DNA of 44,137 nt, taken from NCBI GenBank assembly GCA_003249935.1, contig QKHT01000151.1:1-44137 (forward strand). The letters run 5' to 3'. The notes beneath the pieces were generated by a model. The model was not told the DNA's origin. It saw nothing but the letters and a program-made list of their open reading frames with translations, and did not search any database. The DNA comes from Bacteroidota bacterium (GTDB taxonomy: Bacteria; Bacteroidota; Bacteroidia; Bacteroidales; UBA5342). A program made the translations under genes and the position numbers. How positions within the stretch are numbered: the stretch's first letter is position 1; each line of letters opens with the position of its first letter. Below are positions 24,236 through 31,565 of this stretch, in pieces.

Positions 24236-25840
24236 ATGAAACCACTACTGTATACAGGGACTCTTTTGCTACAAGCCACATTTGCTTCATCGGGCATTTC
24301 GGCTGAACCAAAGCCACAGCGACCGAACATAATTATTATACTGGCCGATGATATGGGTTACAGCGATGTAGGTTGCTATGGCAGCGAAATACCCACACCC
24401 CATATTGACAACCTTGCCAAAAACGGCATTCGCTTCAGCCGGTTTTATAATACCGCCCGATGTTGTCCCACACGTGCCTCTTTGCTAACAGGGTTATATC
24501 AGCACCAAACCGGCATCGGCCTTATGACTACTGAAGCGGGTAACGATTTCGACTTTGGTGTTGAAGGTTACAAAGGTTATCTTAACAAAAAATGTGTAAC
24601 CATAGCCGAAGTGCTTAAAGATGCAGGCTACCACACTTATATGACCGGTAAGTGGCATCTGGGTTCCGACACATTGTACAAACGACCTTTGGAGCGCGGT
24701 TTCGAAAAATATTTTGGCAGTTATCAGGGAGCGTTCAGCTATTTCGACCCCAAAGGCACGCGTTGCCTTATTGACCAAACCGATACGGTTCGTGCACCCC
24801 GGGGGTTTTACAGCACCGATGCGTTTGCCGATTCCGCGATACAGTACATAAAGCGGCAAAAAGATCATAACCCCTTCTTCCTCTATCTGGCATTTAATGC
24901 GCCACACTGGCCCTTACAAGCCAAAGAAGCCGACATTGCCAAGTTTGCAGGCAAATACACAAAAGGTTGGGATGAATTGCGAAAGGCCCGATTTGCCCGT
25001 CAGGTAAAATCGGGACTGTTGAAAAAAGAGTGGGGCTTGTCGCCGCGCGACAATAGAGTAAGACCATGGGACTCTGTTTCGGCCGAACAAAAAATACTGA
25101 GCGACTACCGCATGGCGGTGTATGCCGCGCAGATATACTGCATTGACTACAACGTTGGTAAATTAGTGGCTTCGCTAAAGGCTCAAAATAAACTCGACAA
25201 TACCCTCATTATGTTTATGAGCGACAACGGTGCCTGCCCCGAGCCTTACAAAGAGTTTGGCGGTGGAGCCCAAGAAGACATAAATAATCCCGACATAGCA
25301 GGAGCCGTATCGTATGGCATTGGCTGGGCGAACCTTTCGAATACACCATGGCGTATGTTTAAAGTCAATGCCGAAGAGGGTGGTATCTCCACGCCATTTA
25401 TTGCCCAGTGGCCGGCACACATTAAAGCACAAAAAGGAAAAATAACCCATACACCGGGCCATATTATCGACATTATGCCAACTATTCTCGACGTTACCGG
25501 TGCAAAGTATCCCACCACAAAAGACGGTATTGCGGTTCAACCCTACGAAGGACAAAGCTTATTGCAGGCTTTCGAAACCGGCGAACGTACCCCATGGGAC
25601 TATCAATTTTGGGAACACAGCAACAACTGTGCGGTTCAACACGAAAACTGGAAGGCCATTTCGCGTGTCGGTTCGGACGTTTGGGAGTTGTACAATTTAA
25701 AAACCGATCGCACCGAATTGCACAACATTGCATCACTTTACCCCGATATTGTGGCCGACCTTTCGACACATTGGGCCGAATGGGCTAAACGCTGCAAAGT
25801 GCTTCCAAAAGGTGTGCGGACAAAAAATAGTTATAACTGA
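24236..25840 (+). CDS. Secreted arylsulfatase-type S1 sulfatase
   Basis: A 534-residue S1 sulfatase with an N-terminal signal peptide. The metal-binding start LADDMGYSDVGCYG has the Asp pair at residues 38-39; the formylglycine site is CCPTRASLLTG (Cys76, C-x-P-x-R), needing oxidation by a maturation enzyme that is not in this window. Other motifs are TGKWHLG (TGKWHxG), FNAPHWPLQA and MSDNGACPEP. It hydrolyses sulfate esters of glycans; the exact target cannot be read. It starts 3 nt after the glycosidase-like gene and is followed 20 nt later by another sulfatase, so this is a small polysaccharide-desulfation operon without SusC/SusD in view. Confidence 0.93.
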   Translation: MKPLLYTGTLLLQATFASSGISAEPKPQRPNIIIILADDMGYSDVGCYGSEIPTPHIDNLAKNGIRFSRFYNTARCCPTRASLLTGLYQHQTGIGLMTTEAGNDFDFGVEGYKGYLNKKCVTIAEVLKDAGYHTYMTGKWHLGSDTLYKRPLERGFEKYFGSYQGAFSYFDPKGTRCLIDQTDTVRAPRGFYSTDAFADSAIQYIKRQKDHNPFFLYLAFNAPHWPLQAKEADIAKFAGKYTKGWDELRKARFARQVKSGLLKKEWGLSPRDNRVRPWDSVSAEQKILSDYRMAVYAAQIYCIDYNVGKLVASLKAQNKLDNTLIMFMSDNGACPEPYKEFGGGAQEDINNPDIAGAVSYGIGWANLSNTPWRMFKVNAEEGGISTPFIAQWPAHIKAQKGKITHTPGHIIDIMPTILDVTGAKYPTTKDGIAVQPYEGQSLLQAFETGERTPWDYQFWEHSNNCAVQHENWKAISRVGSDVWELYNLKTDRTELHNIASLYPDIVADLSTHWAEWAKRCKVLPKGVRTKNSYN

Positions 25841-25860
25841 AACAATCAACAAACAAAATA

Positions 25861-27315
25861 ATGACAAAAACAGAGTTTATACTGGCAGGACTGCTTCCTG
25901 TATTGACCTTATCGGCAAAAGAGGCTCACAAGCCAAATGTTTTGATGATATGTGTGGACGACATGAATGGCTTCGGCACAAAAAAAGAGTATCCTCTTTG
26001 CAAAACACCATACATCGATAAACTTAAAAGTCAAGGTATTATATTTTCCAATGCGGTCGCCAATTCACCCGTTTGCAACCCTTCGCGATCCTCGTTTTTC
26101 AGTGGATTATTAGCATCTACAACAGGAGCCTACCTTAATGGCAGCGATGGTTGGAACAGAGCCGATATTTTAAAACAGATCAGGTGTATACCCGAATGTT
26201 TTAAAGATAACGGGTACACCACATTTGGCGTAGGAAAAGTTTTTCATAACCCGATGGACGAAAATCGCGAAAAACAAATGTGGGATAATTTCCCCTATTA
26301 TCAAGGCGGATTTGGCCCTTTTCCCGAAGAAGCGTACTGGTTAGGAGGTTCGCAGTTTTCGTCGATTAAACCATGGACCGGTCCCGATACCGACTTCCCC
26401 GATGTAAAAAATGCCAATTCGGCTATTGAGTTTTTAAACAAAGAGCACGACAAACCATTCTATCTCTATTTTGGACTTTGGCGACCACACACACCATATA
26501 CCGCTCCCAAACGATTTTTCGATCAATATAACGAAGCCGATTTTGATTTCCCAAATAGCTATAAACCAAACGACTTAGACGATGTGGGTTTCTTGGGGCG
26601 GATGTTGGTCGATTCGCTGAAAAACTATCGAAACAAACCTATTGCTTTCGAACAACTGTATAAAAAATTCCTTTATGCGTATTGTGCCAACTATAGTTTT
26701 GCCGATTGGAACCTTGGGCGGGTCATTGAGGCGCTCGACAAAAGTAAATATGCCAAAAATACCATCGTAATTTTATATTCGGATAATGGTTACCACGCAG
26801 GGGCAAAACTCCGGTGGGAAAAAGCTACCCTTTGGGAAGCAGCCGACAATGTGCCATTTATTGTTCGAACACCCAAAACCAAACAGGCCGAATCGAAAGC
26901 TACGGTTAGTTTGGTTGATATTTATCCAACGCTAATTGAATATTGCGGTTTGAAAAAGCCACAACAACAATTTGACGGACACAGTTTTGCCAGATTAATT
27001 AAAAACCCGAATGCAAAATGGCAATATCCCGGATTTTCGATGTATGGGGTTGAATACGCTTCAATAAGAACTGAACAATATCGTTACATTCGCTATCCTG
27101 ATGGTGTAGAGGAACTTTACGACCACACCAAAGACCCTTTCGAATTTACCAACATTGCAGCCGATCCGGCGATGCAAAACGTTAAGGATGAGCTTAAAAA
27201 ATATATCCCAAAAAAATGGGCACCATCAACCGGAGGTCGTTTAGAAGTACCACGCAGTATGAAAGATGTAATGCGCCCGGAAACTCCTTGGGATAAAGTA
27301 AAACCGACATCGTAG
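25861..27315 (+). CDS. Secreted iduronate-2-sulfatase-like S1 sulfatase
   Basis: A 484-residue S1 sulfatase of a different subgroup from its neighbour. A short signal peptide (FILAGLLPVLTLSA) leads to NVLMICVDDMNGFG with the Asp pair (33-34); the formylglycine site is CNPSRSSFFSG (Cys72). Further motifs: GVGKVFHN, YFGLWRPHTPY, LYSDNGYHAG and LRWEKATLWEAADNVPF, the last typical of iduronate-2-sulfatase-like and related enzymes (K-x-x-L-W-E). Specificity is inferred only from those motifs. It is the last gene of the operon; I see no hairpin immediately after its stop. Confidence 0.92.
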   Translation: MTKTEFILAGLLPVLTLSAKEAHKPNVLMICVDDMNGFGTKKEYPLCKTPYIDKLKSQGIIFSNAVANSPVCNPSRSSFFSGLLASTTGAYLNGSDGWNRADILKQIRCIPECFKDNGYTTFGVGKVFHNPMDENREKQMWDNFPYYQGGFGPFPEEAYWLGGSQFSSIKPWTGPDTDFPDVKNANSAIEFLNKEHDKPFYLYFGLWRPHTPYTAPKRFFDQYNEADFDFPNSYKPNDLDDVGFLGRMLVDSLKNYRNKPIAFEQLYKKFLYAYCANYSFADWNLGRVIEALDKSKYAKNTIVILYSDNGYHAGAKLRWEKATLWEAADNVPFIVRTPKTKQAESKATVSLVDIYPTLIEYCGLKKPQQQFDGHSFARLIKNPNAKWQYPGFSMYGVEYASIRTEQYRYIRYPDGVEELYDHTKDPFEFTNIAADPAMQNVKDELKKYIPKKWAPSTGGRLEVPRSMKDVMRPETPWDKVKPTS

Positions 27316-27516
27316 AATGATTTTTTAAATAAAAAAGTGCGCTGCAAAATCACTCTATTGTAACATTACACATGACCATTGTCGCAAAATTCTAAAATTC
27401 AACAGCAGTAGAAATCAGGATTTTTCAATAATCATAAACTTTAAATTTCGGAGTAGGGTTAATAATGCCACAAAAAACCGCGATAGCGTTTAATTCCGGG
27501 ATAGCATTAAACAAAA

Positions 27517-27551
27517 AAAATGGCGCTTCGTTATCTCCGAAGCGCCATTTT
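27517..27551 (-). terminator. Terminator of the ribosomal protein/tsf operon
   Basis: AAAATGGCGCTTCG - 7-nt loop - CGAAGCGCCATTTT with an A8 run on the plus strand, that is a T-run on the minus strand. It lies 26 nt after the tsf stop. It may also stop plus-strand read-through from the sulfatase operon, which ends about 200 nt to the left. Confidence 0.9.
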
Positions 27552-27576
27552 GTATAGCGTTAAATTATAAGCCCAA

Positions 27577-28398
27577 TTAGTCGTTCAATGTATAACGACG
27601 GAAAGCTGTTACAGTTAGCGATTTATCAACGCTTTTAAGGTAATCGGCCACCGAAATTTTAGAGTCCTTAATAAAGGCTTGTTCAAGCAAAGTACTCTCC
27701 TGATAGAATTTGTTCAAGCGACCCTGAGCAATTTTATCAAGCATATTTTCCGGTTTACCCTCTTCGCGGGCTTTATCGCGACCGATTTCGAGTTCTTTGT
27801 CGATAACCGACTGTGGAACCGAACCACGGTCTACCGATACCGGAGCCATTGCTGCAACCTGCATTGCAACATCTTTGGCTACCTGTAAATCAATTCCGGC
27901 AACATTAAAAGCTACGGAAGTAGCGAGTTTATTTCCCGGGTGAATGTAAGCAACCACTGTTTCGCCTTCGATACCAGCATAAAAATCGAGTTCTATTTTT
28001 TCGCCTGTAGTACCAATTTGCTCAACCACAGCTTCGCCAATGGTCCTATCGCCGAGTGGAAGTGCTTTTAAGGCTTCGAGATCGGCTGGTTTGTTAGCTA
28101 AAGCGATATCAAGAATACTACGGGTTAAGGCCACAAATTTTTCGTTTTTTGCAACAAAGTCAGTTTCACAACGCAGTGAAACCATCGCCACAAAGTTACC
28201 TTCGGCAGCAGCAAGCACGCAACCATCCTTAGCTTCGCGATCGGCACGTTTACTGGCTACCAACTGGCCTTTTTTACGGATAATATCTACAGCAGCATCA
28301 AAGTCGCCATTGGCTTCTGTAAGTGCTTTTTTACAATCCATCATACCTGCACCGGTCATTTGGCGCAGTTTGTTTACATCTGATGCGGTTATTGCCAT
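27577..28398 (-). CDS. tsf: Translation elongation factor Ts
   Basis: A 273-residue nucleotide exchange factor for EF-Tu. N-terminal UBA-like domain with VNKLRQMTGAGMMDCKKALTEANGDFDAAVDIIRKKG, then RADREAKDG, the core with FVALTRSILDIA and CETDFVAKNE, and the second dimerisation subdomain with YIHPGNKLATSVAF and DVAMQVAAMAPVSVDR. Length is typical. Last gene of the rplM-rpsI-rpsB-tsf operon, 31 nt after rpsB, with a strong terminator behind it. Confidence 0.97.
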   Translation of the reverse strand: MAITASDVNKLRQMTGAGMMDCKKALTEANGDFDAAVDIIRKKGQLVASKRADREAKDGCVLAAAEGNFVAMVSLRCETDFVAKNEKFVALTRSILDIALANKPADLEALKALPLGDRTIGEAVVEQIGTTGEKIELDFYAGIEGETVVAYIHPGNKLATSVAFNVAGIDLQVAKDVAMQVAAMAPVSVDRGSVPQSVIDKELEIGRDKAREEGKPENMLDKIAQGRLNKFYQESTLLEQAFIKDSKISVADYLKSVDKSLTVTAFRRYTLND

Positions 28399-28429
28399 GA
28401 TGTTTATATTTTTATTCAGTTAATTATGC

Positions 28430-29296
28430 TTATTCTTCAACAACTTCTTCGTCGTCTTCAATAATATCGTCGTCTTCGATATCCTCATCCTCATCCTCTA
28501 TTTCATCGTCTTCAACCTCTTCGACTACGTCTTCCTTACGAGCCGAGGCTTTTTTACGTGGTGCAGCTTTCTTTTCTTTACGCTCTGTCGTTTCAACATC
28601 GCGTTCTGCTTTGCGTTCGTTTAAGCCTTCGGCTATCGCGTCGCACATTACACCAACAATAAGTTCGATTGATTTGGATGCATCATCGTTTGCGGGAATT
28701 ACAAAATCCACATCTTCGGGACTTGAATTGGTATCAACCATGCCAAATACAGGGATACCGAGACGAACAGCTTCACGAACTGCAATATGTTCTTTTAAAA
28801 CGTCTACAACAAAAAGTGCAGCGGGTAAACGGGTCATATCTGCAATAGAACCGAGTACTTTGTCAAGTTTTGCACGTTGACGGCTAACCTGAAGACGTTC
28901 TCTTTTCGACAGAGAATCGAATGTGCCATCGGTAATCATTTTATCGATTGACGACATCTTTTTTACTGCCTTGCGGATGGTAGGAAAATTGGTGAGCGTA
29001 CCACCTGCCCAACGTTCGGTTATATAAGGCATACTAACGCCCGACACTTTCTCGGCGATAATTTCCTTAGCTTGTTTTTTTGTGGCAACAAACAAAATTT
29101 TGCGACCCGATTTTGCTATTTGTTTCAATGCTGCGGCTGCATCATCGATTTTAGCAACTGTTTTATGAAGGTCGATAATATGAATCCCATTGCGTTCCAT
29201 AAAGATATATGGGGCCATTGCAGGATTCCATTTGCGTTTTAAGTGGCCGAAATGTACTCCGGCATCGAGTAATTGATCGAAATTTGTACGTGACAT
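28430..29296 (-). CDS. rpsB: 30S ribosomal protein S2 with basic/acidic C-terminal extension
   Basis: A 288-residue S2. The core is canonical: [24 protein letters not shown] at the start, [49 protein letters not shown] and [35 protein letters not shown]. After about residue 230 comes an added tail: a Lys/Arg/Ala stretch ([17 protein letters not shown]) and about 30 almost purely acidic residues ending EEVVEE. The tail is low-complexity and about 55-60 residues long. The gene follows rpsI after a 108-nt gap that folds into a structured leader (29326-29370), suggesting its own level of control. Confidence 0.96.
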   Translation of the reverse strand: MSRTNFDQLLDAGVHFGHLKRKWNPAMAPYIFMERNGIHIIDLHKTVAKIDDAAAALKQIAKSGRKILFVATKKQAKEIIAEKVSGVSMPYITERWAGGTLTNFPTIRKAVKKMSSIDKMITDGTFDSLSKRERLQVSRQRAKLDKVLGSIADMTRLPAALFVVDVLKEHIAVREAVRLGIPVFGMVDTNSSPEDVDFVIPANDDASKSIELIVGVMCDAIAEGLNERKAERDVETTERKEKKAAPRKKASARKEDVVEEVEDDEIEDEDEDIEDDDIIEDDEEVVEE

Positions 29297-29325
29297 CTTA
29301 ATTTTTTTTTTTAACGTTTACATTC

Positions 29326-29370
29326 TGTAATATCAACCGTAAAGTAGTCTCTACCAGAGAGTCATTACAG
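29326..29370 (-). promoter_or_regulatory. Structured RNA leader upstream of rpsB
   Basis: Nested inverted repeats in the rpsI-rpsB gap: CTGTAAT (29326-29332) with ATTACAG (29364-29370), enclosing TCTCT-ACC-AGAGA (29348-29360). Transcribed on the minus strand this gives a closing stem with an internal hairpin 30 nt before the rpsB start. S2 is known to repress its own operon in E. coli; whether this is an S2 binding site here is inference. Confidence 0.55.
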
Positions 29371-29404
29371 TTTAGATACTAAACAAAACCAAAATAGCGT
29401 AGCA

Positions 29405-29791
29405 TTAACGTTTAGAGAATTGGAACTGCTTACGTGCTTTTGGTTGACCAGGCTTCTTACGCTCAACTTCGCGCGAGTCGCGGGTCATAAATCCTTGTGC
29501 TTTCAATGCCGGTTTGTTATCAGCGTCGAGTTTTACAAGCGCTCTGGCAATTGCCAAACGAAGTGCTTCGGCCTGACCTTTAACACCACCACCAAATAAG
29601 TTTACTTTTACATCGAAATTGCCCAATACACCAATGGTGTTTAAAGGTTGTTTTACAATGTATTGAAGTGTGGTTGTTGGAAAATAATTCTCCAACGCTC
29701 TGTCGTTAATTGTAATAACTCCCGTTCCTGGTTTCAGGTAAATACGGGCTACGGCAGCTTTTCTTCTACCTACTGCATTAATGATTTCCAT
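29405..29791 (-). CDS. rpsI: 30S ribosomal protein S9
   Basis: A 128-residue S9, normal length. Motifs: NAVGRRKAAVARIYLKPGTG, INDRALENYF, DVKVNLFGGGVKGQAEALRL AIARAL (the GGG-x-x-GQ-x-x-A region) and the C-terminal LTRDSREVERKKPGQPKARKQFQFSKR-type end, here MTRDSREVERKKPG and QFSKR, whose last residues contact P-site tRNA. It starts 5 nt after the rplM stop, the usual L13-S9 pair. Confidence 0.97.
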   Translation of the reverse strand: MEIINAVGRRKAAVARIYLKPGTGVITINDRALENYFPTTTLQYIVKQPLNTIGVLGNFDVKVNLFGGGVKGQAEALRLAIARALVKLDADNKPALKAQGFMTRDSREVERKKPGQPKARKQFQFSKR

Positions 29792-29796
29792 GGTAG

Positions 29797-30252
29797 TTAC
29801 TTAATTGAATTTAAATCAATAACTTTTGGTTGTTGAGCCTCTTGTCCGTGCTCAGCACCAGCATACACTCGCAAATTACGCAAAAGCGCATGACCCAAAC
29901 TATTTTTTGGTAACATACCTTTTACTGCCTTTTCAATTAGTCGACCGGGACTTTTTGCAAAAATAGTTGCAGGCGTTTCCATTCTTTGTCCACCGGGATA
30001 ACCTGTGTGACGAAGATGTTCGCGGCCTGTCCATTTGTTACCGGTCAAACGAATTTTACTTGCGTTAATTACAATTACGTTGTCGCCACAATCTACATGG
30101 GGAGTGTAATTTGCTTTATACTTCCCTCTAAGTGTTTTGGCAACTACTGAAGCCAAACGGCCCAATACTGCATCGGTTGCATCTATAACAACCCATTCTT
30201 TGTTTACCGTAGTTTTGTTTGCAGATACGGTTCTAAAACTCAAAGTGTCCAC
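29797..30252 (-). CDS. rplM: 50S ribosomal protein L13
   Basis: A 151-residue L13. I choose the GTG start at 30252 because it yields VDTLSFRTVSANKTTVNKEW, matching the usual Bacteroidota N-terminus MDTLS(Y/F)KT; an ATG at 30300 would add 16 residues (MSISDELFLTIKKKKL) that are not part of the family and overlap the structured leader. Core motifs: VVIDATDAVLGRLAS, LRGKYKANYTPHVDCGDNVIVINA and GHALLRNLRVYAGAEHGQEAQ. First gene of the rplM-rpsI-rpsB-tsf operon with a consensus promoter and a leader of about 110 nt. Confidence 0.94.
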   Translation of the reverse strand: MDTLSFRTVSANKTTVNKEWVVIDATDAVLGRLASVVAKTLRGKYKANYTPHVDCGDNVIVINASKIRLTGNKWTGREHLRHTGYPGGQRMETPATIFAKSPGRLIEKAVKGMLPKNSLGHALLRNLRVYAGAEHGQEAQQPKVIDLNSIK

Positions 30253-30285
30253 TAGTTTCTTTTTTTTAATTGTTAAAAATAATTC

Positions 30286-30368
30286 GTCCGAGATACTCAC
30301 CTCTACCTCAACACGAACATACCTGCCTCAAAATGAGGCATTTGCATTCCTGTGGATAATAATCGGAC
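30286..30368 (-). promoter_or_regulatory. Structured RNA leader upstream of rplM (candidate L13 autoregulatory leader)
   Basis: Between the promoter and the GTG start a long-range stem GTCCGA (30286-30291) / TCGGAC (30363-30368) closes over a perfect hairpin TGCCTCA-AAA-TGAGGCA (30324-30340). The closing stem begins at the predicted 5' end of the mRNA. L13 autoregulates its operon in E. coli, and I recall comparative-genomics leader motifs before L13 in Bacteroidia. The structure is seen; the ligand is inference. Confidence 0.65.
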
Positions 30369-30370
30369 TG

Positions 30371-30401
30371 CAAAAGTACGATAATTTTTGAATTTAGCAA
30401 A
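30371..30401 (-). promoter_or_regulatory. Consensus promoter of the rplM operon
   Basis: On the minus strand TTTG (30401-30398), exactly 19 nt, then TACTTTTG (30378-30371). A perfect match to the Bacteroidota vegetative promoter, as expected for a ribosomal protein operon. Confidence 0.85.
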
Positions 30402-30473
30402 AGGTTTTCTCCTTTTTATTCTATTAGTTTTCAGGCACTAATGGTGCAAAACAACCTAAAATATTCCCTGTCG

Positions 30474-31355
30474 TTATTCTATTTTCTTCGCAATCTCTGA
30501 ATCTATCGGTTCGAGGTATAATACATTGTGAATATAATCTACCGTAACTACAAAATCTTTTAAAAACCCAAGTCCGATTGAGTTAGATAATACCTTCGAA
30601 AAATAAAATTTTCCTGCTTTAATCAGCATGTCATTTTCTACGGTTAAATCGGTAAAATCGCGCGAATAAACCTCTGTGGCATGGTATCCGTCGTATGTAA
30701 TAACGGCTTTATCCATGCCATCGGCATAACCGCCCCAAATTCGTGTGGGAATAAATGAACGATTGATGTGAAATCCAAGTGAGGAATGGGTATCGAGAAT
30801 AAGCTCCTGCTCTCCAAAATTTTTATCATGGATAATTACGTTGCACGCCCGATTTGCAAAACTGGTTCGAAATCGGGTTTTAGGGGTATTTGCCGGAATA
30901 TCCAAATCGCTCAGATTTTTGGTGATGCGAATTTTTTTTGCTTTGAAATCAAATTGCCATATCCCCTTACTAAACCCATTAGGCCCTAAGGTGCCCATTA
31001 TCGTTTCAGGCAGCATTTCTCCTGCCTTTTCATCCAACGATTTGTTTAAAGAAAACTTTGCACCTGCAATTGAATAGTTGCCGATTTGAATATTAATTTT
31101 TGGATATTTGGTCTCCTTATTAATATTCATGGCATCCAACCTTTCGGGATAATCGGTTCGCAAAAAGCTTCTGCCTGCTGTTTCAACGAGTAAATATTCG
31201 GTTCGTGTACCATTTATTTTGGCCTGAACCGCAATATTGCCCGTTTGGGTAATAATCATCGGTACTTCTGTGTAGGTATTACTTTTGGCTTGCTGAGCAT
31301 GTGCAATACTTCCTGCAACCAATAATATTAAACATGTATAAAACTTCCTTTTCAT
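30474..31355 (-). CDS. Secreted protein, degenerate retropepsin-like fold
   Basis: A 293-residue secreted protein with signal peptide MKRKFYTCLILLVAGSIAHAQ. The pattern of VPMIITQTGNIAVQAKINGT, RTEYLLVETAGRSFL, NIQIGNYSIAGAKF, TIMGTLGPNGF and QFDFKAKKIRI is that of Bacteroidota retropepsin-like aspartyl protease domains (short strand, D-T-G loop, then G-x-x-G-x-x-x-L). However, the first catalytic triplet reads VETA (residues 57-60), and a second lobe has LILDTHSSLGF (Asp188) instead of DTGS. Loss of the first Asp and both Gly suggests no protease activity, so it may be a binding protein. Alone, with its own possible promoter. Family call is moderate. Confidence 0.65.
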   Translation of the reverse strand: MKRKFYTCLILLVAGSIAHAQQAKSNTYTEVPMIITQTGNIAVQAKINGTRTEYLLVETAGRSFLRTDYPERLDAMNINKETKYPKINIQIGNYSIAGAKFSLNKSLDEKAGEMLPETIMGTLGPNGFSKGIWQFDFKAKKIRITKNLSDLDIPANTPKTRFRTSFANRACNVIIHDKNFGEQELILDTHSSLGFHINRSFIPTRIWGGYADGMDKAVITYDGYHATEVYSRDFTDLTVENDMLIKAGKFYFSKVLSNSIGLGFLKDFVVTVDYIHNVLYLEPIDSEIAKKIE

Positions 31356-31372
31356 AATATCGTGTATTTTTT

Positions 31373-31439
31373 GGTTGAACCGAATAAAATTAACAGTTAG
31401 AGCGGCACAAACATCAGTACATTTTTTTGTGGTTCAACC
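31373..31439. repeat. Inverted pair of GGTTCAACC 9-mers
   Basis: GGTTGAACC (31373-31381) and GGTTCAACC (31431-31439) face each other across 49 nt in the 5' leader of the 30474-31355 gene. They could pair as a 9-bp stem. Each is also a member of the window-wide over-represented 9-mer. Confidence 0.5.
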
Positions 31440-31454
31440 CTAAAGGTGATCGTA

Positions 31455-31462
31455 CAAAAATA
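31455..31462 (-). promoter_or_regulatory. Possible promoter of the retropepsin-like gene
   Basis: Minus strand TATTTTTG, a TAnnTTTG match, about 100 nt before the start codon; no TTTG at -33. The resulting leader would contain the inverted 9-mer pair. Confidence 0.4.
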
Positions 31463-31511
31463 GCCATTTTTTACGATAACACTATAAATGATAAACTTTT
31501 AAGCAAAAAAA

Positions 31512-31538
31512 AACCGCCCCGGAAAATCCGGAACGGTT
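31512..31538 (-). terminator. Terminator of hppA
   Basis: AACCG / CGGTT outer stem and CCGGA / TCCGG inner stem around an AAA loop, preceded on the plus strand by A9, that is followed by a T-run on the minus strand. It lies 27 nt after the hppA stop. Confidence 0.85.
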
Positions 31539-31565
31539 CTATAGATTTTTTATGACTTTATGTTA

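Noticed and set aside
30253-30300. 16-residue N-terminal extension of L13
   Set aside because: Not part of the L13 family and overlaps the structured leader; the GTG at 30252 gives the usual N-terminus.
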